Origin: a virus
IMG/VR virus record: IMGVR_UViG_3300038424_000251
Location: 62,001-126,000 of that record
Reading direction: 5' to 3' (one strand)
Length of the DNA stretch: 64,000 bases
The notes beneath the pieces were generated by a model, which had not been told where the DNA came from, did not search any database, and saw only the letters and a program-made list of their open reading frames with translations. Positions within the stretch are counted from its first letter, which is position 1, and each line of letters opens with the position of its first letter. Below, piece by piece: positions 7,752 through 16,725 of the stretch. Both the position numbers and the translations under genes were made by a program.

Positions 7752-8496
7752 CAGGGTCATGTTTTGGATAACTACCCCATTTATATTTGAAATACTCAAA
7801 TCCTTCTACTTCTTTTTTTCTTGTATTTTCTGCTTGTTCAGATGACCTAGTTCCAATACTGACAAAATGGTAAAAATTACAGTTGTAATTTCTATTCAAA
7901 TTCATTTTACATAAATTACATTTTAAGAAAAAGTCCCAATCAACAACGTTTCCACTAGGATATGTTTCATCCCAACCACCAACTTTTAGATAATTGGTTT
8001 TGGACATTAAAAACGGCAATGTTGACCCGCAAGAATCAACTTTATTTTGTCGCATTGTAGATTCCAATCTATAAAAATTATTCAAGTCAAATGTTTTTGC
8101 ATTTGTTCCAAAATCATATTTTATGAACTGCTTGAACATACTGTCATAAGGCTCTATTTGATTTGGACTTACAACATCGGTTTCCTTGTTGAAATTCTCT
8201 AGCAAAATTTTATCCCATTCTTTAGGGAATACGTTATCATCGTTGACAACTAAAATATTTTCAAAAGATGCATTATATACTCCAAAATTGGTTGACTTTG
8301 ATTGTCCATAATTACTTTCAAATATAATTGGAATTATTTGACTCTCATACTTTTTCAATATAGAATTGTTTATATCCAACGTTCCATCTATAACTACAAT
8401 TATCTCATTCTTGTAAATTTGGCTGCTTAATGCAGACCTGATGCACAAATCAAGATAATCGGGTTCTTTGTATGTTGGAATTATTACAGAAATCAT
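7729..8496 (-). CDS. Family 2 glycosyltransferase
   Basis: 255 residues with a GT-A fold. The N-terminus is a classic GT2 start, ISVIIPTYKEPDYLDLCIRS, with IIVVIDGT next and the metal/nucleotide motif VVNDDNVFP at about 92-100. A later VDWDFFLKCNL segment matches the GT2 acceptor-side acidic motif. It is the last gene of the long minus-strand operon and overlaps the upstream gene by 4 bases. Donor and acceptor are unknown. Confidence 0.8.
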   Translation of the reverse strand: MISVIIPTYKEPDYLDLCIRSALSSQIYKNEIIVVIDGTLDINNSILKKYESQIIPIIFESNYGQSKSTNFGVYNASFENILVVNDDNVFPKEWDKILLENFNKETDVVSPNQIEPYDSMFKQFIKYDFGTNAKTFDLNNFYRLESTMRQNKVDSCGSTLPFLMSKTNYLKVGGWDETYPSGNVVDWDFFLKCNLCKMNLNRNYNCNFYHFVSIGTRSSEQAENTRKKEVEGFEYFKYKWGSYPKHDPVTNLKSF

Positions 8497-9200
8497 AAAA
8501 TCTCATTGTCCCAATTTATTAGTGGCGCTAACCAAGGCAAATCGCCATGTGTGGAATAACTTGGAATCGGTGTTATCAATGTTCTTCCTTTGTCTCTTAA
8601 TTTCAAGAACATTCTGAAATCTTCGGGATAAGAACCAACTGTCCATTTTCTAAGTATAGGTTCATCTTCTCGTAATGTCTTTAATTTAGCTGCAAATGTC
8701 ATTGTTGTGGAATTGGTAAGTTTCCAATGACAGGATTTGCTTAGAAATACTTTGGTTATTTCACCACCATTTTCAATAAAAGGATTTCCACCTTTATCAC
8801 CATTCAAATATTTGTCAGGATGGTCATATAAGGAAATATAATCTGTACCTATATCAAATCCTTCTTCCATTATTGACTTTGAATTTTTACGGTGGATATA
8901 ATCATTTTCAACAAAATAGATTATTTCATCATCATTTTTTTGTTTTAATGCTAAATCTAACACTCTGTTGAAAGTCTGTGCGCTACTGCCCAAATTTGAT
9001 GAAATAATTGTATCTGCTGAAACTATATCTTGGACCATTTTATAAGTCTCATCGCAAACTCTATCAACTAAAATAAAAAAATTGTTGAGTTTATTATTGA
9101 GGAAATTTCGCTTAAAATTTTCGAGACAATTTTTATTGTTTATAAGGGGATGTTTTATTTTCTTATAACCAGCATCACTTAATCTGTAAAATATTATCAT
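8493..9200 (-). CDS. Glycosyltransferase-like protein (GT-A type)
   Basis: 235 residues. The central FVENDYIHR looks like a degenerate DxD sugar-nucleotide motif, preceded by SSAQTFNRVLDLAL, which is typical of viral and bacterial GT-A enzymes that handle a nucleotide sugar. The C-terminus has conserved-looking STHGDLPWLAPLINW. Family assignment rests mainly on these motifs and on operon context, being flanked by a GT2 and an FkbM methyltransferase. Confidence 0.55.
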   Translation of the reverse strand: MIIFYRLSDAGYKKIKHPLINNKNCLENFKRNFLNNKLNNFFILVDRVCDETYKMVQDIVSADTIISSNLGSSAQTFNRVLDLALKQKNDDEIIYFVENDYIHRKNSKSIMEEGFDIGTDYISLYDHPDKYLNGDKGGNPFIENGGEITKVFLSKSCHWKLTNSTTMTFAAKLKTLREDEPILRKWTVGSYPEDFRMFLKLRDKGRTLITPIPSYSTHGDLPWLAPLINWDNEIL

Positions 9201-9816
9201 AACTTTTATTTTTAAATATCAAATCTTCCTGTAATAGTTCACCATTCAAATAATGAGAATAAGGACTATCAACTACTATAAAATTTATATATTTCAAATA
9301 ATTTACAACCTCATCTTTTAATGGAGCGCCTTCGTTACAACTTTTTAAGGAAACTTCCAACAATAGATATTTTGATTTTTTTATGGTGTTTATTCCACCT
9401 TTTATGATATCTAATTCAGAACCTTGAGTATCTATTTTTATCAAATCGTATGTATCAGTTACAAGATTATCTAATATATTCATTGGAAGATATATAATTT
9501 CACAATTTTTATCATTAAAAAATTCTGATATTTCTCTATAAATTGAATTTCCTGTTGAACCTCTTTCTGTTTTATTGATATAGAATTTAACACTTGATTT
9601 CTCTTTATCTCCTAATAATGCTATTATGTAATGAATGCCCATACTCTTTAAAGCGTTTTCAAAAAAAGGATTAGCTTCAATCATTGTAAAACTAGCAGCC
9701 GGCCATACAGTTTTACATAAATTTGTAAACCATCCATTACTAGCACCAATATCCAAAATAGTATTTGGTGTAAAATTGAATTTATTTTTTATACCGTGTA
9801 AAGCACTTAAATCCAT
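9175..9816 (-). CDS. FkbM-family SAM-dependent methyltransferase
   Basis: 213 residues from the ATG at 9816 (a TTG at 9837 is possible). The SAM-binding motif is ILDIGASNGWFTNL near the N-terminus, followed by FTMIEANPFFENALK. The FkbM hallmark YDLIKIDTQGSELDIIKGG is at about 125-145. FkbM enzymes O-methylate sugars or polyketides. In this operon a glycan hydroxyl is the likely acceptor, perhaps as a chain-terminating cap. Confidence 0.8.
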   Translation of the reverse strand: MDLSALHGIKNKFNFTPNTILDIGASNGWFTNLCKTVWPAASFTMIEANPFFENALKSMGIHYIIALLGDKEKSSVKFYINKTERGSTGNSIYREISEFFNDKNCEIIYLPMNILDNLVTDTYDLIKIDTQGSELDIIKGGINTIKKSKYLLLEVSLKSCNEGAPLKDEVVNYLKYINFIVVDSPYSHYLNGELLQEDLIFKNKSYDNILQIK

Positions 9817-9817
9817 A

Positions 9818-10765
9818 TTATACTTTTGTTTTATCAATCACATATTTTACTATATGTTCTGTTGTTAAATTATTTGTTAAATATGTATGTAGTTTATCAT
9901 TGATTTCGTGATATTTGTCATAATCAATTTCTATATCATTGAAAGTATTCAAGTCAAAATTTGTTATAGCATTTTTATCATTATATATGAATTTATTTTC
10001 TAATACAGTTTTATCAAATCCTTTGAATATATTAAAAACTTCTTCCAATGTTTTCTTAGGAAGCTTTTGTAAACTTTGTTTTGGACAATGTTTTATGTCT
10101 ATAAACAGTGGAATACATTTATTCATTATTATTTCATAATGACGAAGAGAATCCCAAGATGCTTTCTTCCAAGTATATCCAAACATAGATTGTTGGTAAT
10201 CTTCATAATAAGATTTTTCATCATTAAATACTAATGTTTCTATTATTCCCGGAATATTAGTTCCTATTAATTTATTTTTCTGTAATTCTCCTATATATAT
10301 TTTTTCTTTTGGTATTGAAAAATTTATAGGAATGACATCTTTTGTCTCATTTTCTATAAATGTTTTAAAATACAAACCTTTATTTAGTAGAGAATAATTC
10401 ACATCTGATGTATCACTACCATCTATAAAAACTATTTTATTTTTATCATAACAAGAAAATACTAAATCAATCAAATCCAAATTTCTATAAATTGCTCCAT
10501 AAATAACCAAGTCAAAATATTTATTTTTTATTTTATTTTCTATGTCTGTCCTATCTATGTTGTCGGATTTTTTCACAGTTCCACATAAAGTAAAACCTCT
10601 TCCATGAAAAGTATTAATTAGTGAAGATTTATTTATGTCATCATACATATACCATTGCGGATATAAGTCTATTATATCATCACCAAATAGAGATTTCAAT
10701 CCATGAAACAGAGAATCTGCCATGAAATCACTCATATGAAATTTAAAGATGTATAATATTTTCAT
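9818..10765 (-). CDS. Putative glycosyltransferase (GT-B-like)
   Basis: 315 residues. The N-terminus, ILYIFKFHMSDFMADSLFHG, resembles the start of a GT-B domain. A conserved-looking block, FGYTWKKASWDSLRHYEIIM followed by NKCIPLFIDI, at about 195-225 resembles the nucleotide-sugar side of exostosin- or CAP10-like transferases, where such a segment is followed by a choice-of-position loop. It sits between sugar genes. The enzyme class is inferred; the family is not certain. Confidence 0.5.
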   Translation of the reverse strand: MKILYIFKFHMSDFMADSLFHGLKSLFGDDIIDLYPQWYMYDDINKSSLINTFHGRGFTLCGTVKKSDNIDRTDIENKIKNKYFDLVIYGAIYRNLDLIDLVFSCYDKNKIVFIDGSDTSDVNYSLLNKGLYFKTFIENETKDVIPINFSIPKEKIYIGELQKNKLIGTNIPGIIETLVFNDEKSYYEDYQQSMFGYTWKKASWDSLRHYEIIMNKCIPLFIDIKHCPKQSLQKLPKKTLEEVFNIFKGFDKTVLENKFIYNDKNAITNFDLNTFNDIEIDYDKYHEINDKLHTYLTNNLTTEHIVKYVIDKTKV

Positions 10766-10791
10766 TATAATTTACATTATATAGCATATTT

Positions 10792-11514
10792 TTATTTCCT
10801 GTATAGTTTAAATTCTGTTATACTTTGCCATTCTGTTAAGTCACCGTAATATTTTTTGAACATATCTGTTGGCACATGTTTATAACTTGAGTCGTTAAAT
10901 GGGATAGTGTATGTATAGTTTCCCCACTTTTTTGTAACATATTCAGCATTGTATGTTCTGGTTTCTGATGGAATCGGTGAGTTAAGATAAGTGGATGAAT
11001 TTCCGTTAAAGTAATGGGGTATGTTTAAACTGATTACTTTTACATCATTTAATTTACAACGGTATTTATAATCATTATCCTCACATCCAGCAAATAAAAA
11101 ATTTTCATCAAATCTTCCTACGGTGTTCCATGTATCTTTGTGTATTCCATATAAAGAGAATTCAAAAGAATTATCATAGGTTCCACATAATACTTTAGGA
11201 GATGTTTGTATGGTTATTTCATTTAAAATTTCTTCTGAAAATCTAGCATCTTCTTCTCCTATTATTATCTTATCTAACTTCATTGTATTAAATGCTATAT
11301 CACAGATTAAATTCCAACCAGCAGAACAGCAAATTTTCTTTGTGGTAAGATAGATGACATTATTTTTAATGTAATCAGGTATTTTTTGTTGGCCATTATC
11401 TATGAAGTACATTTTTGTATTTGGATTATCTTCATGTTTATACCATTCACAAAAATAGTCCACGGCATTATATCCTAATATGAATAAATTATTTTTTATA
11501 TTAAATTCTCTCAT
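10792..11514 (-). CDS. GT2-like glycosyltransferase
   Basis: 240 residues, taking the ATG at 11514 (MREFNIKN) as start; a TTG lies 5 codons upstream. The sequence has IIIGEEDARFS as a probable nucleotide-sugar/metal motif and a C-terminal VGRFDENFLFAGCEDNDYKY block, which matches the GT2/GT7 acceptor motif (G.FDE.F...EDxD). The N-terminal domain is short compared with a standard GT2. It overlaps the upstream methyltransferase gene. Confidence 0.65.
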   Translation of the reverse strand: MREFNIKNNLFILGYNAVDYFCEWYKHEDNPNTKMYFIDNGQQKIPDYIKNNVIYLTTKKICCSAGWNLICDIAFNTMKLDKIIIGEEDARFSEEILNEITIQTSPKVLCGTYDNSFEFSLYGIHKDTWNTVGRFDENFLFAGCEDNDYKYRCKLNDVKVISLNIPHYFNGNSSTYLNSPIPSETRTYNAEYVTKKWGNYTYTIPFNDSSYKHVPTDMFKKYYGDLTEWQSITEFKLYRK

Positions 11515-12133
11515 AACATGCCCAAGCAACTTGCTTAAAATCTGTTTTTGTATATTCTTTCAGATTATTTTTGGTTATAATATCTTTTATATTCTCATAT
11601 CTTATTTCTATCCAACCCCAACCTGAATATGGACCATAATCATGAGCCATTATAACATCTTGTGACTTTAGGAAATCTGCAAAATGATTAAATTCTTTTG
11701 GTTTGTCGCCACCGTCACACAATAAGCATACTTTTTTATTTGATGCTAGTATATCTTTTATGTATTTAATCGATGCTTCGGAAAAACAATCGTCATAAAT
11801 GCCTTTTATATTATTTTTATCAAAATATTCACGCAATCTATCTGAATATTCTTTACTCATATCTGTCATTTTTGTGGTATCATATAAATGGATATCAAAT
11901 GTATGAATATTATACGAAAGATTATGCTTTCTCTTTATTTCATTTAATATTATCGTAAGACCGCCTTTATTGGTTCCAATTTCTATTACTTCATCAAATT
12001 TCTTATCTATCATCAATTTCTCAAAATAATCAATTACAATAAACATTTGAGAAGCAATCCATTCTTCTTTGGAGTTTTTGATTGTAAAACCAAATCCTCC
12101 TCCAGTTCCCCATTTACTAATAATTTCTTCCAT
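11501..12133 (-). CDS. SAM-dependent methyltransferase (CmcI/TylF-like)
   Basis: 210 residues. FDEVIEIGTNKGGLTIIL at about 45-62 is a class I motif I. IHTFDIHLYD is a motif II acidic site and KVCLLCDGGDK a motif IV region. HDYGPYSGWGWIEI near the C-terminus resembles metal-dependent CmcI/TylF-type O-methyltransferases. It sits between a GT9 and a GT2-like gene, so it probably modifies a sugar in the same glycan. Confidence 0.7.
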   Translation of the reverse strand: MEEIISKWGTGGGFGFTIKNSKEEWIASQMFIVIDYFEKLMIDKKFDEVIEIGTNKGGLTIILNEIKRKHNLSYNIHTFDIHLYDTTKMTDMSKEYSDRLREYFDKNNIKGIYDDCFSEASIKYIKDILASNKKVCLLCDGGDKPKEFNHFADFLKSQDVIMAHDYGPYSGWGWIEIRYENIKDIITKNNLKEYTKTDFKQVAWACYERI

Positions 12134-12143
12134 AAAATATATT

Positions 12144-13037
12144 TTATTTCATTATTTTTTTAATTTCATCAATAACTTCATCGTCTGTTAAATACGGGTC
12201 CAATACTATATGCCTTTTATCTTTAAAATAATAAATAGGTCCAAGTTTCGGTTCTTTTATTTTTTTTATCACTCCATTCCATCCGTATAGTTGAAGGACA
12301 AAATCGCCCGTTGTAATAGTTCTGCATCCAACGCCACAAGCCATATTACACAGACCGCCTTCTGCTCCAAGGAAAACATCACAATGCTTCATCAAAGAGC
12401 ACTCAAATAAAAGAGATTTCTGATTGCCATCTGTAATGGAAATAGTAGATACTTGTGGTGTTTTTGGGGGAAACCCTATTTCAACAAAATTGAATGTGTC
12501 AGATAAACAAGATAAAATATAGTTTGTATTTCTGTGTTTTCCACCATAACCGAAATCAGGAACATCAATTCCTAATTCATATTCTTTTTTTGTGAATAGA
12601 AAACTTCTTTCAGACCAATTGGCAGCATGTGCTACCACTTTTTTACCATTCTTTCTTAGTTCATCTATAATGTTTTTTGCTACTTCATCATAGGATGAGT
12701 CTGTATAGACAGTAAATTCTGTATCTGGATTTTTTACACTAGCCCATTTTTGGCACTCTAATGGTGGTGGTTCTAAGAAAGAAAACGGTTTCATGTTTAT
12801 TACTTCATCATAATTTTCTAATATGTCTTCGGGAACAGTTGGATATGGCGTTGGAAAAGGAAGTAATCTTACTTTGTCTATGTATGGATTATTAGATAAG
12901 AGTCTGTAAATTTGAGGGAAGGCTATCACATACTCTATTTCATCAAATTTCTTTTCTTCTTTTAATTTTTTAGCAATTGAACTCTGGAAAAAGATATCTC
13001 CAAAATATCCAAAAGTTATTATCAAACATTTATGCAT
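12144..13037 (-). CDS. GT9-like glycosyltransferase (heptosyltransferase fold)
   Basis: 297 residues. The N-terminal LIITFGYFGDIFFQSSIAKK corresponds to the first strand and loop of ADP-heptose:LPS transferases. C-terminal FLGAEGGLCNMACGVGCRTI matches the GT9 donor-site motif (G.EGG..H.A...G). GT9 enzymes add heptose or related sugars to lipid-linked glycans at the inner membrane. The acceptor here is unknown. Its start overlaps the end of the DUF6165 gene. Confidence 0.75.
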   Translation of the reverse strand: MHKCLIITFGYFGDIFFQSSIAKKLKEEKKFDEIEYVIAFPQIYRLLSNNPYIDKVRLLPFPTPYPTVPEDILENYDEVINMKPFSFLEPPPLECQKWASVKNPDTEFTVYTDSSYDEVAKNIIDELRKNGKKVVAHAANWSERSFLFTKKEYELGIDVPDFGYGGKHRNTNYILSCLSDTFNFVEIGFPPKTPQVSTISITDGNQKSLLFECSLMKHCDVFLGAEGGLCNMACGVGCRTITTGDFVLQLYGWNGVIKKIKEPKLGPIYYFKDKRHIVLDPYLTDDEVIDEIKKIMK

Positions 13038-13395
13038 ATGACTTTTCTTCTATTAGATTAGAATTGGTTTTTTCGTTGATTACTCTTTTTATCCATGATC
13101 TTGCATCATTATTGATATAAATTGTTCTAGCTATTTCAATAAATTCTTTATCAAATAATTGTTGGTCTTCCTTATATCGTATTTTATCTTCGGCATCCCA
13201 TAATATTTTGTTTACTGTTTTTAACGAAACTAAGAAAGAATTAATAGTAGGGTCTTCTAAATTAAAAATGGATTTTAATTGTTCTAGTTCTTTCAATACA
13301 TTTTTTCGTTTTTCTTCGTCGGTTATATTCTCTAATTTAATCATTAAAATAGATATTTTGTCAAGTATTTCTCCATTTGATACTTCAATCTTCAT
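13030..13395 (-). CDS. DUF6165-family protein
   Basis: 121 residues, all-helical. The N-terminus, EVSNGEILDKISILMIKLEN, followed by ITDEEKRKNVLKEL, matches the DUF6165 signature (SxGE..DK.tILeIK...). This family of unknown function usually lies inside sugar-transfer operons, as here between a GT7-like and a GT9-like gene, so it is probably an accessory or scaffold for glycosylation rather than an enzyme. Confidence 0.7.
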   Translation of the reverse strand: MKIEVSNGEILDKISILMIKLENITDEEKRKNVLKELEQLKSIFNLEDPTINSFLVSLKTVNKILWDAEDKIRYKEDQQLFDKEFIEIARTIYINNDARSWIKRVINEKTNSNLIEEKSYA

Positions 13396-13399
13396 AAAA

Positions 13400-14119
13400 T
13401 TAAAATTTTATATTTATATTGTTTATTTTTAACCACTTAACGTTTTCCAAATCTGATTCAAATTTAGAAACATTACAAGAAGAATCATTAATGCCTTTCT
13501 TCCGTGAATATTCTCTATTTGCAAGAATAGCTCTATTTCGTAATTCATCGGGGTCATTTTGTGGTGGTTCGCTATTTGGATGATATAGAGAGTAAAACAA
13601 ACCTTCCTTGTTTCTATGCCATGCGTAACCATTTTCTATCAGTCTGTCTCTTGTATCCATATCGGAACATCCCCAACCAATAAAACATGGATTTAATCCA
13701 TTCATCTTATAGAATACTTTTCTACTAAATATGAATACCCCACCATAATGTTGACTAGCATCGTATTTAAAATGTTTATATCCACCGGGTATTTTAGATT
13801 CATCTAGTTCTTCACCATTTTCATTTAAAAAAATTACCTGCCTCACGGGTGACATGGGCGTATCTTCGTTTGGTAAATCATAACTTACATTATCAGAAGG
13901 AACATAATCTACATCGTGGAATATTAATGTATCACCAGTGGCAAAAGAGGCACCTGTATTATATAACGCATGCTTCTTGAATATTTCTTTGTCATCTTGT
14001 TCACATATGATTATTTCATAATTTTTATCTTTAAACTTAGTCTGAAATACAGGTAGAATAGTTTGTAAATGTGATTCCCTGTCCCTATATGAAATTATTA
14101 TTGAATATTTGTTATTCAT
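13400..14119 (-). CDS. GT7-like (beta-1,4-galactosyltransferase type) glycosyltransferase
   Basis: 239 residues. YSIIISYRDRESHLQTILP at the start and IFHDVDYVP (DVD at 69-71) match the metal-binding core. YGGVFIFSRKVFYKMNGLNP followed by FIGWGCSDMDTRDRL matches the GGV..F....F...NGf.n...GWG.EDdD block that defines GT7 enzymes in animals and some bacteria. It would use a UDP-hexose. The catalytic acidic pair appears as SDMD rather than EDDD. Confidence 0.75.
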   Translation of the reverse strand: MNNKYSIIISYRDRESHLQTILPVFQTKFKDKNYEIIICEQDDKEIFKKHALYNTGASFATGDTLIFHDVDYVPSDNVSYDLPNEDTPMSPVRQVIFLNENGEELDESKIPGGYKHFKYDASQHYGGVFIFSRKVFYKMNGLNPCFIGWGCSDMDTRDRLIENGYAWHRNKEGLFYSLYHPNSEPPQNDPDELRNRAILANREYSRKKGINDSSCNVSKFESDLENVKWLKINNINIKF

Positions 14120-14969
14120 ACTTCTTGTTTATCATTTTATTCAATTCTTCCACTCTATCATATTGGTGAATAATACAATATGGTTCATTATTATTTCGAC
14201 AATAAATTATACCATCTTTGATTTCAGATATGTTGGACAACTGATTGATTTTTGTTCCTATTTGTAACGCCCAAGAGTCTTTAAAATTAACGACTTGGCA
14301 ATTATCTTTCAAAATACCTCTTGTTAAAATATTAAAAGATGGCTGATCACAATGACCAACCCCAACCGACATCAAATACATTATTAAGCAAAAATCAGGC
14401 ATTAATTTGGCATCACAAGCAAAAGTTCCTACATTACATGCTTCTTCATATTTGAGAAAATATTCATAAAGATATATCCCAAAATTTTTAATTAGGTTAT
14501 CTTTATTCCACGGTTCTGATTCATAAGTTATTCCTTCGGATGGAACCAATATAGGTTTATTACAATTTTTAGTTAACCAATCGCTGGGATTAATTTGAAA
14601 TATTATATCTCTACTATCGGTGTTTATGACATATCTATACAAAATTTGGCACTCTTTCAAATATTGCCATATATGGAACAAACGAACGTTGTGTATCAAC
14701 AAATGTGAATTTTGAGGCGTCACCAAACCACTATGCCATATGAAGTTTGTACCAATTTCATTACCTCTCATATCAGATGTAGGTATTAAGATATTTTTTA
14801 CATTCAATTCCTGTAGTTTCTGAATATATTCGTGATTATTGTTTTCAAAATTGTATGCAAGAATAAGAATATCTCCTGAATAGCTTGTATCTATTAAAGA
14901 GCGAATCCAATTTCGAATTTCACTCCATTGATAATTTTGGCTTATTGTAGTTATTACCAAATCCTTCAT
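14112..14969 (-). CDS. Putative GT-A glycosyltransferase
   Basis: 285 residues. The start, LVITTISQNYQWSEIRNWI, resembles GT-A enzymes that move a sugar-nucleotide loop. RYVINTDSRDIIFQINP at about 113-129 is a probable DxD region, and CDQPSFNILTRG at about 210-221 matches the D-Q acceptor motif (DQ..FN) common in such proteins. It overlaps both neighbours by a few bases. Donor and acceptor are unknown. Confidence 0.6.
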   Translation of the reverse strand: MKDLVITTISQNYQWSEIRNWIRSLIDTSYSGDILILAYNFENNNHEYIQKLQELNVKNILIPTSDMRGNEIGTNFIWHSGLVTPQNSHLLIHNVRLFHIWQYLKECQILYRYVINTDSRDIIFQINPSDWLTKNCNKPILVPSEGITYESEPWNKDNLIKNFGIYLYEYFLKYEEACNVGTFACDAKLMPDFCLIMYLMSVGVGHCDQPSFNILTRGILKDNCQVVNFKDSWALQIGTKINQLSNISEIKDGIIYCRNNNEPYCIIHQYDRVEELNKMINKKYE

Positions 14970-16705
14970 AAACCTAACGATTTTATTATATTGTTTGTAA
15001 TATTTGGATATGATAGATTTTTAATATACCACTCTCTAGCATTTTTAGCAATATAATCTAAAAATTCATTATCCTTGATAACTTTCTTATATTTTTCACA
15101 AATATCTGATGCAAGTTTTTCTGGATTTTTATATCTAAATTTTTCATCAAGTTCTGCATCGACAGAAATATAATGGTAATCAGGTATCAATGGGTCAAAG
15201 TTTTTTGTTATATATTTTGGCCGTATTGTAGGGATACCAATTCCATATAGTTCAATATCTCTGAGGCAATGGTCCCCGCATGTATAACCACCACCAACTC
15301 CCGAACAAAGTATTAATTTGAAACCCAAACATTCATTAATATAACTGTCAAATGGCGTAGGAAAATTTCCAAAATGAAATTCGTGTTTTAATATTTGTGA
15401 TATGATTTTTATATATTCTCTACATTTATATTCTACTTGAGAAGGATTTTCATATATTGACCCTCGCCAACACAAATTATTATTCAAATCGGTTGATTTT
15501 CTATATTGTTGTATTGCTTCATAATTTGTTATTCCAAATTGCCAGAAAGTTTCAGGATACGGACCCGGATTTATATTTTTTCTTAGATTACTATCTTTTA
15601 TTGTTTCATCCCATAATGTTTCATTATATTGTCCTATTGAAGCTCCTATAAAATTTTTTGATTTAGAAAGTTTAACAGATAATGTTGGAGCATCCCCAAA
15701 ATCATAGGTTTTGAAATGCTTTGTATCATTAAATTCAATAATAGATATTGACCCTTGATTTATTAAAACTTCACAGTCATTTTTATAAGTAAACTTATCG
15801 ATTCCGTCCAAATTTTGCCAGTTTACTTTATACCCCTTTTCTTCCAGATGTTCTATAAACTTTCTAGTAGAATATTGGTCAAATCTTTCATCTATTATGC
15901 TTCTATGAAAGGTATATAAGTTTATAATATTAGTTTTTTGATTGTATCTCCTTAATACCTTTTTCCATGTATCTGTTGCTTTTTTTGTTGGGTTATAAAC
16001 AGCCCAAGGCCTACTAAAACCGCAATGTTTACAAAATACAGAGAATGATTCAATCATTTTTTCAAGAGTTACATCCTTCAATTCAGTAGCAACTGGAGGG
16101 AAATTAAATACACGAGATGCAGCTGCAGCATTTGTACACACAAAAAATCCCTCAGAGTTTAAAGCTTGTCCACAATCAACAGGACTATTACATCCGAGGG
16201 TATATGGTTCATCCATATCTTCTGGGCTATAAAGATGTGGTAAATGTTTAATACTCTTTGCTATATATGGTGTCTTATTCACTGTAAAAATTTCGAAGTT
16301 AAATTCTTTAACAATTTCTATTCCTTTTTTTACTTCATCGCCATATCCGCCTGTACACAAAATTAATTTTACATTAGGATTTGATTCTGCTTTATAGTCT
16401 GACAGTATTTTGCATATTTCTCTTAATCGAGGATGTAAAGCAGATTCTCCACCGTGAAGAACCAACCATTCCCATTTCCAATTTAATTTTTTGGAATCAT
16501 CCACTAATTTTTGTATTTGTTCCACGGTCATTTCTTTGTTGGTTGGAGCTTGCCACGTTAAACTTATACAATTTGGACATTTTAGTGTACACCTATAGGT
16601 AAGATGAATTTCTAAACGATTTAGTGTTGGAACACAATTTAATCTAGCAGTTGGTCCCATATAGAAATTGTTTGGTTTCGTTGGGTCATTTGGAATAGCT
16701 GGCAT
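14966..16705 (-). CDS. Radical-SAM domain fused to a glycosyltransferase-like domain
   Basis: 579 residues in two parts. Residues 30-250 are a radical-SAM domain: CTLKCPNC (Cys39, Cys43, Cys46; CxxxCxxC) binds the [4Fe-4S]-SAM centre, HGGESALHP is the GGE motif, and later Cys residues (CGQALNSEGFFVC, CKHCG) look like an auxiliary SPASM-type cluster. Residues about 350-579 resemble a CAP10/GT90- or exostosin-like transferase: CWRGSIYENPSQVEYKCREY, then GVGGGYTCGDHCLRDIELYG and a typical C-terminal helix. Such a fusion could couple a radical modification to sugar transfer. It is unusual, and the substrate is unknown. Confidence 0.7.
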   Translation of the reverse strand: MPAIPNDPTKPNNFYMGPTARLNCVPTLNRLEIHLTYRCTLKCPNCISLTWQAPTNKEMTVEQIQKLVDDSKKLNWKWEWLVLHGGESALHPRLREICKILSDYKAESNPNVKLILCTGGYGDEVKKGIEIVKEFNFEIFTVNKTPYIAKSIKHLPHLYSPEDMDEPYTLGCNSPVDCGQALNSEGFFVCTNAAAASRVFNFPPVATELKDVTLEKMIESFSVFCKHCGFSRPWAVYNPTKKATDTWKKVLRRYNQKTNIINLYTFHRSIIDERFDQYSTRKFIEHLEEKGYKVNWQNLDGIDKFTYKNDCEVLINQGSISIIEFNDTKHFKTYDFGDAPTLSVKLSKSKNFIGASIGQYNETLWDETIKDSNLRKNINPGPYPETFWQFGITNYEAIQQYRKSTDLNNNLCWRGSIYENPSQVEYKCREYIKIISQILKHEFHFGNFPTPFDSYINECLGFKLILCSGVGGGYTCGDHCLRDIELYGIGIPTIRPKYITKNFDPLIPDYHYISVDAELDEKFRYKNPEKLASDICEKYKKVIKDNEFLDYIAKNAREWYIKNLSYPNITNNIIKSLGL

Positions 16706-16725
16706 ATATTTTTTATGTTAAATTT

